64,000 bases of DNA from Afipia clevelandensis ATCC 49720 (GCF_000336555.1 NZ_KB375281.1:3571848-3635847), one strand, 5' to 3'; positions 44,602 to 54,232 are shown, counted from the first letter of the stretch. The notes: generated by a model not told the origin, from the sequence alone. A program made the numbers and translations.

Positions 44602-45576
44602 ATGACCCCTGACGCTCAAAAACCGCAGCTCTCCGTCGTGCTTTGTTCCCCCCGGGGCTTTTGTGCCGGTGTGGTGCGGGCTATCGACACGGTGGAACGC
44701 GCCCTGAAGCTCTATGGCGCCCCGGTCTATGTCCGTCACGAAATCGTGCATAACCGCTATGTGGTGGAAAGCCTGCGCGAAAAAGGGGCCATTTTCGTCG
44801 CGGAACTCAATGAAATTCCGGAAACCGACGCGCCGGTGGTGTTTTCCGCCCATGGCGTGCCCAAGGCCATTCCGGCCGAGGCCGACAAGCGCAATTTCTT
44901 CACCCTGGACGCGACCTGCCCGCTGGTGACCAAGGTTCACCGCGAGGCGGCGATCCACTTCAAGCGCGGCCGCGAAATCATCCTGATCGGTCATGCGGGT
45001 CATCCCGAAGTGGTCGGCACCCTCGGCCAGTTGCCGAAGGGCGCGGTGGTGCTGATCGAGACCATGGACGCGGCGCGGACCTTCCAGCCGAAGGACGCCT
45101 CCAAGCTCGCCTTTGTCACCCAGACCACGCTGTCAATCGACGACACCAAGGAAATCGTCGCGGTGCTCAAGGAGCGCTTCCCGGATATCGACGGGCCGCA
45201 CAAGGAAGACATCTGCTACGCCACCACCAACCGCCAGCTCGCGGTGAAGAAGGTCGCGCCGCAGGTCGAAGCCATGATCGTGGTCGGCTCGCCGAATTCG
45301 TCGAACTCGCAGCGCCTGCGCGAAGTCGCCGAGCGCGAAGGCTGCAAGGTCTCCGTGCTGGTGCAGCGCGCCTCCGAACTCGACTGGTCGAAGTTCAAGG
45401 GCATCACGTCGCTCGGCATCACGGCGGGCGCGTCCGCGCCGGAAGTGATCGTCGAGGAAATCATGGATGCGTTCGCGGCCCACTATCATCTGAAGGTCGA
45501 AACAGTGTCGGCTGCGATGGAAAACGAATTCTTCCCGCTGCCGCGTCCGCTGCGGAGCGATGCGGCTGCGGAGTAA
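44602..45576 (+). CDS. ispH: 4-hydroxy-3-methylbut-2-enyl diphosphate reductase
   Basis: The 324-residue iron-sulfur enzyme makes IPP and DMAPP at the end of the MEP isoprenoid pathway. The three cluster cysteines are C21 (RGFCAGVV), C106 (DATCPLV) and C205 ([11 protein letters not shown]); the active-site His residues in VRHEIVHN and IGHAGHPEV and the Glu/Thr in TLSIDDT are present. [20 protein letters not shown] is the normal N-terminus. It is followed 83 bases later by thrB and rnhA. Confidence 0.98.
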   Translation: MTPDAQKPQLSVVLCSPRGFCAGVVRAIDTVERALKLYGAPVYVRHEIVHNRYVVESLREKGAIFVAELNEIPETDAPVVFSAHGVPKAIPAEADKRNFFTLDATCPLVTKVHREAAIHFKRGREIILIGHAGHPEVVGTLGQLPKGAVVLIETMDAARTFQPKDASKLAFVTQTTLSIDDTKEIVAVLKERFPDIDGPHKEDICYATTNRQLAVKKVAPQVEAMIVVGSPNSSNSQRLREVAEREGCKVSVLVQRASELDWSKFKGITSLGITAGASAPEVIVEEIMDAFAAHYHLKVETVSAAMENEFFPLPRPLRSDAAAE

Positions 45577-45659
45577 TCGGCAGGGCGGAAGTTCTGTCGT
45601 TTTGTCCCGGATTCGTCTAGAAGTCTCCAATCCTGAACCTAGCGGAATCGAGACACCAG

Positions 45660-46640
45660 ATGGCGGTTTACACCGACGTCACCGCCGAAGAGCTTGCGGA
45701 TTTTTTAAACCCCTACGGGATCGGTGAATTGCTCTCCTACAAGGGCATTGCCGAAGGCGTGGAGAACTCCAACTATCTGGTTCACACCAGCGGCGGCTCC
45801 TACATCCTGACGCTGTACGAAAAGCGCGTCGCGAAAAACGACCTGCCGTTCTTTCTCGGATTGATGGGCCATCTGGCGTCCCACAACATCACCTGTCCGC
45901 AGCCGGTGTTGAACAAGAGCGGCGAGGCGCTGGGCACGCTGGCCGGTCGTCCGGCCGCGATCATCACCTTCCTTGAAGGCATGTGGCCGCGCCGCCCGAG
46001 TGCGACGCATTGCGCGGGCGTCGGCGCGGCGCTGGCGAAAATGCATCTGGCTGGCGCCGATTTCAATATGTCGCGGCCCAATGCATTGTCGGTGAAAGGC
46101 TGGCGGCCGCTGTTCGATCAGGCCGCAGACCGCGCCAACGATGTCCATCATGGCTTGCGCGCGCTGCTTGGCACCGAACTCGATCATCTCGAACAGCATT
46201 GGCCGAGCGATCTGCCGAAAGGCGTGATCCATGCTGACTTGTTTCCTGACAACGTGTTCTTTCTCGGCGACAAGCTGTCGGGACTGATCGACTTCTATTT
46301 CGCCTGCAACGACATGCTCGCCTATGACGTCGCGATCTGTCTCAACGCCTGGTGCTTCGAGATCGATCATTCCTTCAATGTCACCAAGGCGCGCGCGTTC
46401 CTCAATGCCTATAACCGCGAGCGCAAGTTGACCGCCGCCGAACAGGACGCGCTGCCGCTGCTGGCGCGGGGCGCTGCGATGCGCTTCCTGCTGACTCGGC
46501 TGGTGGACTGGCTCAACGTCCCGCCCGGCGCGCTGGTGAAGCCGAAGGACCCGCTCGAATATGTCCGCAAGCTGCGCTTTCATCAGGGCGTGAAGAGCAT
46601 GAGCGATTACGGCGTCGAACAGTCCGGGTTCGTGGCGTGA
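45660..46640 (+). CDS. thrB: Homoserine kinase (ThrB2/APH-type)
   Basis: The 326-residue protein belongs to the aminoglycoside-phosphotransferase-like fold, the form of homoserine kinase found in alphaproteobacteria. [50 protein letters not shown] and the catalytic loop [14 protein letters not shown] with the metal Asp in LIDFYFA are clear. It phosphorylates L-homoserine for threonine synthesis. It overlaps rnhA by 4 bases (GTGA). Confidence 0.95.
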   Translation: MAVYTDVTAEELADFLNPYGIGELLSYKGIAEGVENSNYLVHTSGGSYILTLYEKRVAKNDLPFFLGLMGHLASHNITCPQPVLNKSGEALGTLAGRPAAIITFLEGMWPRRPSATHCAGVGAALAKMHLAGADFNMSRPNALSVKGWRPLFDQAADRANDVHHGLRALLGTELDHLEQHWPSDLPKGVIHADLFPDNVFFLGDKLSGLIDFYFACNDMLAYDVAICLNAWCFEIDHSFNVTKARAFLNAYNRERKLTAAEQDALPLLARGAAMRFLLTRLVDWLNVPPGALVKPKDPLEYVRKLRFHQGVKSMSDYGVEQSGFVA

Positions 46641-47086
46641 GCGGCGCAAAACTTCCGCATGTGACGATCTTCACCGACGGCGCCTGCTCCAGAAATCCGG
46701 GGCCGGGCGGCTGGGGCGCGATCCTGCGCTTCGGCGATGTCGAGAAGGAATTGAAGGGCGGCGAAAATCCCTCGACCAACAACCGCATGGAATTGATGGC
46801 GGCGATCTCGGCGCTTGAAGCCCTGAAGAAGCCGGCGCTGGTCGATCTTACCACCGACAGCCAGTATGTCCGTCAGGGCATCACGCAGTGGATTCACAAC
46901 TGGAAGCGCAACGGCTGGAAGACAGCCGACAAGAAGCCGGTGAAGAATGCCGATCTGTGGCAGCGGCTCGATGCGGCGCTGAAAGAACACGACGTGCGCT
47001 GGCACTGGATCAAGGGCCATGCCGGCCATGCCGAGAACGAGCGCGCCGATCAACTGGCGCGCGACGGGCTGGCGGAGAATCGCTGA
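46637..47086 (+). CDS. rnhA: Ribonuclease HI
   Basis: The 149-residue enzyme cuts RNA in RNA-DNA hybrids. The four catalytic acidic residues are D14 ([17 protein letters not shown]), E52 ([10 protein letters not shown]), D74 (TTDSQYV) and D138 (ENERADQLA), and H128 lies in [12 protein letters not shown]. The GTG start is inside the thrB stop, so translation is coupled; thrB-rnhA is a common pair in alphaproteobacteria. Confidence 0.97.
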   Translation: MSGAKLPHVTIFTDGACSRNPGPGGWGAILRFGDVEKELKGGENPSTNNRMELMAAISALEALKKPALVDLTTDSQYVRQGITQWIHNWKRNGWKTADKKPVKNADLWQRLDAALKEHDVRWHWIKGHAGHAENERADQLARDGLAENR

Positions 47087-47127
47087 AGGCTAGCCACTCA
47101 GCGGTGTGTCTATTTTTTCTTTGCGTT

Positions 47128-47225
47128 GTCCCCGCGAAAGCGGGGACCCATAATCACCGATGGTTATTGAAGCAAAGACGCTAACAGCCTGCTTAGGGAG
47201 TATGGGTCCCCGCTTTCGCGGGGAC
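47128..47225. repeat. Paired inverted palindromic repeat (type GTCCCCGC)
   Basis: Two small palindromes, GTCCCCGC-GAAA-GCGGGGAC and GTCCCCGC-TTTC-GCGGGGAC, lie 58 bases apart and in opposite orientation, so bases 47129-47152 pair with 47201-47224. It sits between convergent rnhA and the peroxiredoxin gene. A second copy is at 54929-55047. Confidence 0.85.
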
Positions 47226-47266
47226 GACATCTCGTATGTTTCGGCTCTCTCAGAGAGACATTTGCC

Positions 47267-47752
47267 TCAAAGCTGCGACAGCAGCGTGTCGCCGCCGGAT
47301 ACTTCGACCTTGCCGGGGTTCGCTTCAAGATTGAGAATCTTCACCGTGCCGTCGTCCACCAGCATTGAGTAACGCTTGGAGCGGATGCCGAGGCCGTTGC
47401 CGGAAGCGTCGAGCTCCATGCCGATCGCCTTTGCGAATTCGGCATTGCCGTCGGCGAGAAACACGCCTTCATCGCGCTGGTCGGTGTCGCGCTTCCAGGC
47501 ATTCATCACGAACGCATCGTTGACCGAGACGATGGCGATGGTGTCGACGCCCTTGTCCTTAAGTGCGTAGGCGTTCAGGAAAATGCTGGGCATGTGCATC
47601 TTGTGGCAGGTGCCGGTATAGGCGCCGGGCACCGCGAACAGCGCGACCTTCTTGCCCTTGAAAATATCGTCGGTGGTTTTGACCTGCGGGCCTTCCGCGG
47701 TCATGACGCGAAACTTGGACTCGGGCAGCTTGTCGCCAACTTTGATGGTCAT
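47267..47752 (-). CDS. Peroxiredoxin (Prx5/AhpE-like, TlpA-type hybrid)
   Basis: The 161-residue protein starts at MTIKVGDKLPESKF with GGAGAG before it. The peroxidatic Cys is C49 in VPGAYTGTCHKMHMP, with the Thr at position -3 and the Arg in GIRSKRYSMLVDDG. It is the single-domain form of Prx5 that uses glutathione/glutaredoxin or thioredoxin. It removes H2O2 or alkyl peroxides in the cytoplasm. It has no operon partner; the DsbD-alpha-like gene upstream is on the same strand with a 112-base gap. Confidence 0.92.
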   Translation of the reverse strand: MTIKVGDKLPESKFRVMTAEGPQVKTTDDIFKGKKVALFAVPGAYTGTCHKMHMPSIFLNAYALKDKGVDTIAIVSVNDAFVMNAWKRDTDQRDEGVFLADGNAEFAKAIGMELDASGNGLGIRSKRYSMLVDDGTVKILNLEANPGKVEVSGGDTLLSQL

Positions 47753-47864
47753 CGGGTCTCTCCGTGGGATCGATGCGCTGTCATAGCGCGGTTTCTCCGA
47801 AGGGGGGAGCACGTTTTGCGGATGGGAGCCGCGTGTATTGCTTGCTGCGGTGCGATCCCGAGGC

Positions 47865-48725
47865 TTATGGCAGCTTGGCGTTGACCTCGTATGCGCTGCC
47901 CGATCCGGCAACCGTCAGCTTCAGCGCGGCGCCGTCGGCGCTCGCGCCGGGCGGCAAGCCATCGAGTTCAAACGTGAAGTGCTGGAGGCCCGGCTCGCGT
48001 TTGACAAGCTTCGGCACCGGCAAAGCCCAGTCCGGCGTCGGGCCTTCGACAAAAAGCTGGACGTCTCTTTCTTTCTCTTTTCCAGCGGACGCCTTGTCGT
48101 CCTGCAGGGCGACATCGACATGCACCACATTGCCCTCGCGACGGACATCGCGAACGGAAACCGGTGCGGTGTCGCCGATTTTTGCAGGTTTCGGCACGGT
48201 GTCGAGCGCGGCGGAAATCGCGCCGTCTTCGGTCGAGGCCACGCTGACAAAGGCAAGCTCGGCCTGCGCCTCGACCGGGATGCAGAGTTTTTCGCACACT
48301 GCGTAACTGATCGCGGCGCGCAGCGTCACCGGCTTGTCAGGACTCTTTGCGATGATCCGCAGCGGCAGCGTCACCTGGTTCTTGTAGCCGAACGAGATGC
48401 CGCCGGCGCCGTCGGGGAATTTCGTTGGCAGGGGCCAGAGAATTTTGACGGTTTCGACGTTGTCGGATTTGGTGAAATCGATGCGCGGCGGCACGCCGGA
48501 ATCTCCCGGTGTGCGCCAGTAGGTCTTCCAGCCGGGCTGCAACTGGAAGCCGATGCCGCCGAGCAGCACGTTGCCGCTGCGTGAACCTGCTATCAGGCGC
48601 ACCGAGGAGTATGTGTCCTTGATCCACGGCGATGCGTCCTGCGCGTTCGCGCGCAGCGGCGCAAGGCAGGCGAAGGTCGCAAGGGCTGCGGTGGAAGCCG
48701 CGCGAACGGGAACTATCAGTGTCAT
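47865..48725 (-). CDS. Exported DsbD-alpha-like protein
   Basis: The 286-residue precursor has a signal peptide ending at RANAQDAS. The mature part has the DsbD N-terminal (alpha) domain pattern: LQPGWKTYWRTPGDSGVPPRIDF, then ISYAVCEKLCIPVEAQAEL. The two cysteines (C-x3-C) in the latter are those that receive electrons from the membrane domain in full DsbD. No membrane or gamma domain is encoded next to it, so it may work with a CcdA-like protein elsewhere. It diverges from yqgE. Confidence 0.88.
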   Translation of the reverse strand: MTLIVPVRAASTAALATFACLAPLRANAQDASPWIKDTYSSVRLIAGSRSGNVLLGGIGFQLQPGWKTYWRTPGDSGVPPRIDFTKSDNVETVKILWPLPTKFPDGAGGISFGYKNQVTLPLRIIAKSPDKPVTLRAAISYAVCEKLCIPVEAQAELAFVSVASTEDGAISAALDTVPKPAKIGDTAPVSVRDVRREGNVVHVDVALQDDKASAGKEKERDVQLFVEGPTPDWALPVPKLVKREPGLQHFTFELDGLPPGASADGAALKLTVAGSGSAYEVNAKLP

Positions 48726-48885
48726 GAAACGTCCTTACAGGGTGGTATCCCTGTGAACCATTGAATTGCCCGTGATCCGGTCTTTTTCGCGGCCAAACGC
48801 GGCTCGGCGGATGGTCGCGGCGGGTTGATTGACAGAACCGGCACCCGATATCAGGATGGTTCAACAGCATGAGAGTCGTTTGCGA

Positions 48886-49536
48886 ATGAGCACCACGCGC
48901 AAGAAGACCGGAAAGCCTGCTGGCGGCCCCATCCTGGCCGAAGGCGAGACGTCTGGCGCTGGGTATCTCGACGGTCAGTTGCTGATTGCCATGCCGGTGA
49001 TGGACGATGAGCGCTTCGCGCGATCGGTGATCTACATGTGCGCGCATTCCTCCGAAGGCGCCATGGGCATTATCGTCAATCGTCCTGCTGGCAGCATTGA
49101 TTTCCCGCAACTGCTGGTGCAACTCGACATCATCAACAAGGCTGACCAGATCAAGCTGCCTGGCAGCGCCGAGGACATGAAGGTCCTGAAAGGCGGGCCG
49201 GTCGATACCGGCCGCGGCTTCGTGCTGCATTCGAGCGATTTCTTCATCAAGGATGCGACGCTGCCTATTGATGACGGTATCTGCCTCACCGCGACGCTCG
49301 ATATCCTGAAAGCCATCGCCGCCGGGTCCGGCCCGAAGCATGCTCTGCTGGCGCTGGGTTACGCCGGCTGGGCGCCGGGCCAGCTTGAGGATGAAATCCA
49401 GCACAATGGCTGGCTGCATTGTCCCGCCGATCCCGATCTGGTGTTCGGGATGGACGCCGAGGGCAAGTACGAACGCGCGCTGGAGAAGATCGGCATCGAA
49501 CTGGCGATGCTCTCCAACGAAGCCGGACACGCCTAG
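48886..49536 (+). CDS. YqgE/AlgH family protein (UPF0301)
   Basis: The 216-residue protein starts at [16 protein letters not shown] 10 codons upstream is an alternative. Conserved UPF0301 blocks are [56 protein letters not shown] and [19 protein letters not shown]. AlgH was linked to alginate control in Pseudomonas, but a general function is not known. Expression is monocistronic as far as visible; a repeat element ends its transcript. Confidence 0.93.
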   Translation: MSTTRKKTGKPAGGPILAEGETSGAGYLDGQLLIAMPVMDDERFARSVIYMCAHSSEGAMGIIVNRPAGSIDFPQLLVQLDIINKADQIKLPGSAEDMKVLKGGPVDTGRGFVLHSSDFFIKDATLPIDDGICLTATLDILKAIAAGSGPKHALLALGYAGWAPGQLEDEIQHNGWLHCPADPDLVFGMDAEGKYERALEKIGIELAMLSNEAGHA

Positions 49537-49549
49537 ATATTGTTGCTTT

Positions 49550-49627
49550 GTCATGCGAGGAGCGCAGCGACGAAGCAATCCATATACTGCGCATAAAAGT
49601 AGATTGCTTCGCTTCGCTCGCAATGAC
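49550..49627. repeat. Palindromic element with GTCAT-GCGAG ends (copy 1)
   Basis: The element runs from GTCATGCGAGGAGCG to CGCTCGCAATGACG; the inner CGAAGCAATC and GATTGCTTCG arms also pair. It lies between convergent yqgE and the GGDEF/EAL gene. Two related copies are at 57420-57507 and 60684-60765. Confidence 0.85.
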
Positions 49628-49643
49628 GAGGCGGGCCGACCCC

Positions 49644-52610
49644 TTACGCCGTTTCCGGGCCCGGAGCGGTGGTGGGCGCGGTGGCCGTTGCGGCAGGCTT
49701 CAGAAGATTGCGCGCGCTTTGCCGCCGGTTGCGCGGCTGCGGCACCTTCTCGCCGGTGAGAAGTCGGATGGTGGCGTCGGCATCGATCGGTTCGCCGAAC
49801 GCAAAGCCCTGCGCATATTCGCAGCCGAGCTGGAACAGCTCCACCGCGTCCGAATCCGTCTCCGCGCCTTCGGCCACGACCGCCATGTTGAGATCGTGCG
49901 CCAGAGCGACAATGGATTTCAGAAGCACCGGCCGTGCACCGCGGCTCGAGGTGCGCACGAAGGACTGGTCGATCTTGATGGTGTCGAACGGGAAGCGTTG
50001 CAGATAGGCCAGCGAGGAATGGCCGGTGCCGAAGTCGTCAAGCGACAGCCCGACACCAAGCTCCTTGATCCGGTGCAGCATCTGCGCCGCATGTTCCGGA
50101 TTTTCCATCACCAGCGATTCCGTCAGTTCGAGCTTGAGCGAGCCGCGTGCAACCGCCGAGCGCGAGAGCACGCCGCGCACGTCATGGATCAGGTCGTGAC
50201 GCAGCAACTGCCGCGACGACACATTGACGCTGGCGAAGATCGGTTCGCGCGAACGTACCGTGCGTTGCCAGACCGCAAGTTGCTTGGCGGTGGTGTCCAT
50301 CACGAACAGGCCAAGCTCGACGATCAGGCCGATCTCTTCGGCGATGGAGATGAATTCCGACGGCGACATCCGGCCGAGCTTGGGATGATCCCAGCGCGCC
50401 AGCGCCTCGAAACCCGCGATGGAGCGATCTTCCAGCCGCACGATGGGCTGATACAGGATCGTGATTTCCTCGCGCTCGATGGCGCGGCGCAGTTCGGCTT
50501 CCAGCGCGAGGCGGTCGGTCTTGCGGGCGCGCATCGCGGGCTTGTAGACGTCGATGCGGTCGCCGCCGATGCGCTTGGAGTGATACATCGCCAGTTCTGC
50601 ATCCTTGATGATCTCGTCGGACAGCGGGGTCTGCGGATCGCTCAAGGCAAGGCCGATGGATGCGGTGAGGAAAATCTCGCGGCCATCGAAGGCGATCGGC
50701 GCGCGGATGGTCTTGCGGATGGTTTCGGCGAAGGCGGTGATGCGCGCCGGTTCATACTCGGAGGTCAGAATGAGGCCGAACTGGTCGCCGGCGAGACGGG
50801 CCAACGTGTCCTGCGGCTTGAGAATGCGGGCAAGACGACGCGCCAGCGTCAGCAGGATCGAGTCCCCGACGGCGATGCCGACGGAATCGTTGACCTGCTT
50901 GAAGCGGTCGAGGTCGATCACCATCACGGTCGGACGCAGGTTCGGCGCGCTCTTCGCGAAGGCCGACAGGGCGCTGAGGCGGTCGATGAAAAGCTGACGG
51001 TTCGGCAGGCCGGTCAGGTTGTCATGGACCGAGTCGTGCAGCAGGCGCTCTTCCGAATTCTTGGTTTCGGTCACGTCGGTGAGCGTGCCGACCACGCGGG
51101 AGACTTCGCCGTCGGAGCCGACCACGGGCCGCGCCTTCAGCGCGAACCACATGAAGTGCCCGTCCGGCGTGCGCAGCCGGAAGTCCTGCACCAGACGGCC
51201 GCGGCGCTGATCGAGCACGCTGTCGAGCGCGGCGCGGAAACGGTCCTGGTCGAGTGGATGCAGAACTTCGAGCCACTTCGCGGCGGGGCCTTCAAGCGTG
51301 CCGCGCTTGAGGCCGAGAAGGCCTTCGGTCTCGGGGCTGGTGAAGACCTTGTCGGCGGAAACGTCCCAGTCCCAGATCAGGTCGCCCGAGCCGGTCAGCG
51401 CCAATGCGCGGCGCTCGACATCCGAGACGACACCGTTTGTCGCGCCGCCGCCGGCGAAGGCGTGCTGCATCACCGTGAAGCCGATCAGCATGACGATCAG
51501 CACAAGGCCGCCGAGCAGGGCCGGGCCAACGATATCGTTTGTCACGCCGCCGGCGATGGTCATGCCCGCCGCGATCACCCAGACCACAAGCAGGAACCAT
51601 GTCGGGATCAGCAGCACCGCGCGGTCGAAACCGTGCGTGGAGAGATAGACGATCAGCGCGAAGCCGAACACCGCAATCAGCGCCAGCGAAATGCGCGCAA
51701 TGCCGGATGCCACCGCAGGATCGAACAACGCCAGCGCGACCAGCGCACCGAGGAACACCAGCCAGCCCATCGTGATATGCGAGTATCGCACATGCCATCG
51801 TGAGAGATTCAAATAGGCAAACAGGAACACCAGCAGCGTTGCTGCCAGCATCGCTTCGCCCGCCGCGCGCCAGACGCGCTCCGCGCCGGCGGACATGTCG
51901 AACACCTTGCCCCAGAATCCGAAATCGACGCCGATGTAAACCAGAACCGCCCACGCCAGCGCCGCGGCGGCAGGGAACATGATCGAGCCCTTGACCACGA
52001 ACAGGATGGTCAGCACCAGCGCCAGCAGGCCCGAAATGCCGATGACGATGCCCTGATACAGCGTGAACGAGTTGACCTTGTCCTTGTAGGCTTCCGGTTC
52101 CCACAGATAGAGCTGCGGAATTTTGTCGGTGCGCAGTTCGGCAACATAGGTGACCACCGCGCCCGGATCGAGCGTGATGCGGAACACGTCGGCGGTGGCG
52201 TTGTCCTGCCGTTCGGGGCGGTCGCCGGTCGATGGCGTGATCGACGCGATGCGTGAGAGGCCGAGGTCCGGCCACAACAGGCCCGAGGACACGATGCGGT
52301 AATGCGGCACGACAATCAGGCGGTCGAGCTGGTCGTCGGTATTGTTGGTCAGCGCGAACACGATCCAGTTCTGGCCGCCTTCACGCGCGCGCACCTCGAT
52401 GCGGCGGACAATGCCGTCGGTACCGGGCGCGGTGGAAACCTGGATGCGGTCGGTGTCGCTGCGCTGGAACTCGAGCACACCGGTGAGGTCGATCGCAGGC
52501 GCGTCGCTGCGCACGCTGATCGCATCAAGCGCATGTGCCGGCTGGACTGCGGCAGAAAGGATCAAACTCAGCAGACATGAGAGCGCTGCGGCACGAAGCG
52601 AACTTCGCAT
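49644..52610 (-). CDS. Membrane GGDEF/EAL protein with 7TM sensor
   Basis: From the ATG at 52610 the protein has 988 residues: signal peptide, periplasmic beta-rich domain (about 35-190), seven membrane helices (about 190-400; 7TMR-DISM-like), PAS domain (about 420-530), GGDEF domain (about 540-690) and EAL domain (about 700-950). The GGDEF signature is AGDQF, so cyclase activity is doubtful. The EAL domain keeps FEALARW, ELTESLVMEN, LDDFGTGHSSL, KIDQSFVR and VAEGAET, so c-di-GMP hydrolysis is expected. The receptor ligand is unknown. No neighbouring partner gene is on the strand. Confidence 0.94.
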   Translation of the reverse strand: MRSSLRAAALSCLLSLILSAAVQPAHALDAISVRSDAPAIDLTGVLEFQRSDTDRIQVSTAPGTDGIVRRIEVRAREGGQNWIVFALTNNTDDQLDRLIVVPHYRIVSSGLLWPDLGLSRIASITPSTGDRPERQDNATADVFRITLDPGAVVTYVAELRTDKIPQLYLWEPEAYKDKVNSFTLYQGIVIGISGLLALVLTILFVVKGSIMFPAAAALAWAVLVYIGVDFGFWGKVFDMSAGAERVWRAAGEAMLAATLLVFLFAYLNLSRWHVRYSHITMGWLVFLGALVALALFDPAVASGIARISLALIAVFGFALIVYLSTHGFDRAVLLIPTWFLLVVWVIAAGMTIAGGVTNDIVGPALLGGLVLIVMLIGFTVMQHAFAGGGATNGVVSDVERRALALTGSGDLIWDWDVSADKVFTSPETEGLLGLKRGTLEGPAAKWLEVLHPLDQDRFRAALDSVLDQRRGRLVQDFRLRTPDGHFMWFALKARPVVGSDGEVSRVVGTLTDVTETKNSEERLLHDSVHDNLTGLPNRQLFIDRLSALSAFAKSAPNLRPTVMVIDLDRFKQVNDSVGIAVGDSILLTLARRLARILKPQDTLARLAGDQFGLILTSEYEPARITAFAETIRKTIRAPIAFDGREIFLTASIGLALSDPQTPLSDEIIKDAELAMYHSKRIGGDRIDVYKPAMRARKTDRLALEAELRRAIEREEITILYQPIVRLEDRSIAGFEALARWDHPKLGRMSPSEFISIAEEIGLIVELGLFVMDTTAKQLAVWQRTVRSREPIFASVNVSSRQLLRHDLIHDVRGVLSRSAVARGSLKLELTESLVMENPEHAAQMLHRIKELGVGLSLDDFGTGHSSLAYLQRFPFDTIKIDQSFVRTSSRGARPVLLKSIVALAHDLNMAVVAEGAETDSDAVELFQLGCEYAQGFAFGEPIDADATIRLLTGEKVPQPRNRRQSARNLLKPAATATAPTTAPGPETA

Positions 52611-52758
52611 AGGGAACAGGTGCAGCGCGAAGTCTCTGATCGAGCGCAAAGTCAGCTCTCCGCGTGGAAGGTGACGGGCCGCGAACGGCCCGTCGCAGGA
52701 ACGCGATAAATGCCACGAATATGAAGCAAATCAAAGGGTTTCGATGAGTTCCCGAGCC

Positions 52759-53757
52759 CTAAACCACGAGCACAATTTTGCCAATATGTTGGCTGGATTC
52801 CATCCGTGCATGGGCTTTTGAGGCCTCTTTCAGCGGGAATGAGCTGTCCATCAGCGGTTTGACGCGGCCATCGTTCAGCCAGGGCATGGCATTGGCCTCG
52901 ATGGCGGCGACCATGGCGGCCTTGTCGGCCACCGAGCGGGGCCGCAGCGTCGAGCCGGTATGATGCAGGCGCTTCATCATCAGCTTGGCGAAATTCGGCG
53001 TCGCCTTCGAGCCGCCGAGGAACGCAATCTGGACAATGCGGCCTTCGACGGCGGCAGCTTCATAGTTGCGGTCGATATAATCGCCGCCGACCATGTCGAG
53101 GATGACATCGACGCCCTTGCCGCCGGTCAGTTCCTTGGTGCGGGCAACGAAGTCCTCGGTCTTGTAGTTGATCGCCGCATCCGCGCCGAGCTTGAGGCAC
53201 GCATCCACCTTGTCCTGACCGCCGACAGTGACGAACACCTTTGCGCCATGGGCTTTCGCCATCTGGATCGCCATGGTGCCGATGCCGGACGAGCCGCCGT
53301 GGATCAGCAGCGTTTCGCCGGGCTTGAGACCGCCGCGCTCGAACACGTTATGCCAGACCGTCATCAGCGTTTCGGCAATCGCGCCGGCGTCGGTCATCGA
53401 CAGGCCTTTCGGCACCGACATCGCGTGGCTCTCGTGGGTGATGCAGTATTCGGCATAGCCGCCTCCTGCGACCAGCGACATCACCTTGTCGCCGATCTTG
53501 CGCTTGGTGACGCCTTCACCGAGCGCGACCACTTCGCCGGAAATTTCGAGGCCCGGAAGATCGCTGGCGCCGGGAGGAACCGGATAAAGGCCAAGCCGCT
53601 GCAAAACGTCGGGACGGTTCACACCGGCGGCCGCGACCTTGATCAGGATTTCATTCGGGCCGGGTTTCGGCACCGGCCGCTGTTCGGGCACCAGCACCTC
53701 GGGGCCGCCGGGCTTGGAAATGGCGATGGCGGTCATTTGTGCGGGCAGCTTGTCCAT
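52759..53757 (-). CDS. NAD(P)H-quinone oxidoreductase (zinc-free MDR, PIG3-like)
   Basis: The 332-residue protein has an AAGGA before MDKLPAQMTAIAI. Zinc ligands of classical alcohol dehydrogenases are absent. PGLEISGEVVALGEGVTK, the quinone-reductase block GGLKPGETLLIHGGSSGIGTMAIQMAKAHGAKVFVTVGG (NADPH fold) and GKGVDVILDMVGGDYIDRN match the TP53I3/PIG3 type. It reduces quinones or related carbonyls with NADPH in the cytoplasm. It stands alone, divergent from DUF1192. Confidence 0.93.
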   Translation of the reverse strand: MDKLPAQMTAIAISKPGGPEVLVPEQRPVPKPGPNEILIKVAAAGVNRPDVLQRLGLYPVPPGASDLPGLEISGEVVALGEGVTKRKIGDKVMSLVAGGGYAEYCITHESHAMSVPKGLSMTDAGAIAETLMTVWHNVFERGGLKPGETLLIHGGSSGIGTMAIQMAKAHGAKVFVTVGGQDKVDACLKLGADAAINYKTEDFVARTKELTGGKGVDVILDMVGGDYIDRNYEAAAVEGRIVQIAFLGGSKATPNFAKLMMKRLHHTGSTLRPRSVADKAAMVAAIEANAMPWLNDGRVKPLMDSSFPLKEASKAHARMESSQHIGKIVLVV

Positions 53758-53840
53758 GATGTGTCCTTGCGGCGGTGGGGCTGACGATAAAAGATGCAGA
53801 TGGAACAGACCTATAATCGGGTCAGCGGCAGGAGGAAAGC

Positions 53841-54032
53841 ATGGCGGGCGAGGACGACGACAAGCCGAGGAAGAAAATCACCCATGAACTGGGGCAGGAT
53901 CTGTCGGCGCTGTCCTTCGACGATATCGAAGAGCGCATCGCAGCACTGGCGGCGGAAATCGAACGCCTGAAGGCGGACGCTGTGAAAAAGCGCGCCAGCC
54001 GCGACGCCGCCAATTCCTTCTTCAAATCGTAA
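53841..54032 (+). CDS. DUF1192 family protein
   Basis: The 63-residue protein starts right after GGAGGAAAGC and has a basic N-terminus, a predicted helix DLSALSFDDIEERIAALAAEIERLKADA (coiled-coil heptads) and a basic end. This is the DUF1192 pattern, found in alphaproteobacteria. It may interact with a larger partner through the coiled coil. Function unknown. The candidate small RNA and rcdA follow. Confidence 0.92.
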   Translation: MAGEDDDKPRKKITHELGQDLSALSFDDIEERIAALAAEIERLKADAVKKRASRDAANSFFKS

Positions 54033-54106
54033 ATGCACACGGGCCCGTGAACGCAGGTTCCGCGCAATAGCAAAGGAACCGTAAAGGGAATCGTTAATTT
54101 ACGGCG

Positions 54107-54232
54107 TATTAATCTTTCGCGTTTATGACTGAGCTTGTCCTTGTTTGGACACCGAGTGGCTCCTGTCACTCTGTTTGACGCCTCCCTGTTATCAACTTTC
54201 AAAAGCCGCCGGTTTCCGGCGGCTCTTTTTTT
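54107..54232 (+). ncRNA. Candidate small RNA between DUF1192 and rcdA
   Basis: TATTAA at 54107-54112 could be a -10 element, giving an RNA of roughly 112 nt ending in a strong terminator. Three stem-loops are visible: TGTCC-TTGTTT-GGACA (54136-54151), GAGTG-GCTCCTGT-CACTC (54154-54171) and the terminator. The second loop holds CTCCT, and CCTCCC lies unpaired at 54181-54186; both can pair with ribosome binding sites. No convincing -35 was seen and no protein frame is supported. The rest of the 377-base gap (54233-54409) holds no recognisable gene. Confidence 0.5.
54204..54232 (+). terminator. Strong rho-independent terminator
   Basis: AGCCGCCGG-TTT-CCGGCGGCT followed by CTTTTTTT: a 9-bp perfect stem, 3-base loop and a 7-T run, 172 bases after the DUF1192 stop. 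It ends either the candidate RNA or the DUF1192 transcript. Confidence 0.92.

Noticed and set aside
47128-47225. Possible CRISPR array or phage attachment from repeated GTCCCCGC units
   Set aside because: There are only two units in inverted orientation, with no regular spacers and no cas, integrase or phage genes nearby.
49419-51803. Open frame of about 790 codons antisense to the GGDEF/EAL gene
   Set aside because: No family motifs, His/Arg/Glu-rich shadow composition and full overlap with a well-supported gene.
52715-52740. FNR-like TTGATTTGC... sequence upstream of the quinone oxidoreductase region
   Set aside because: Only one half-site is present; the spacing and second half do not fit TTG(A/C)-N6-(T/G)CAA.
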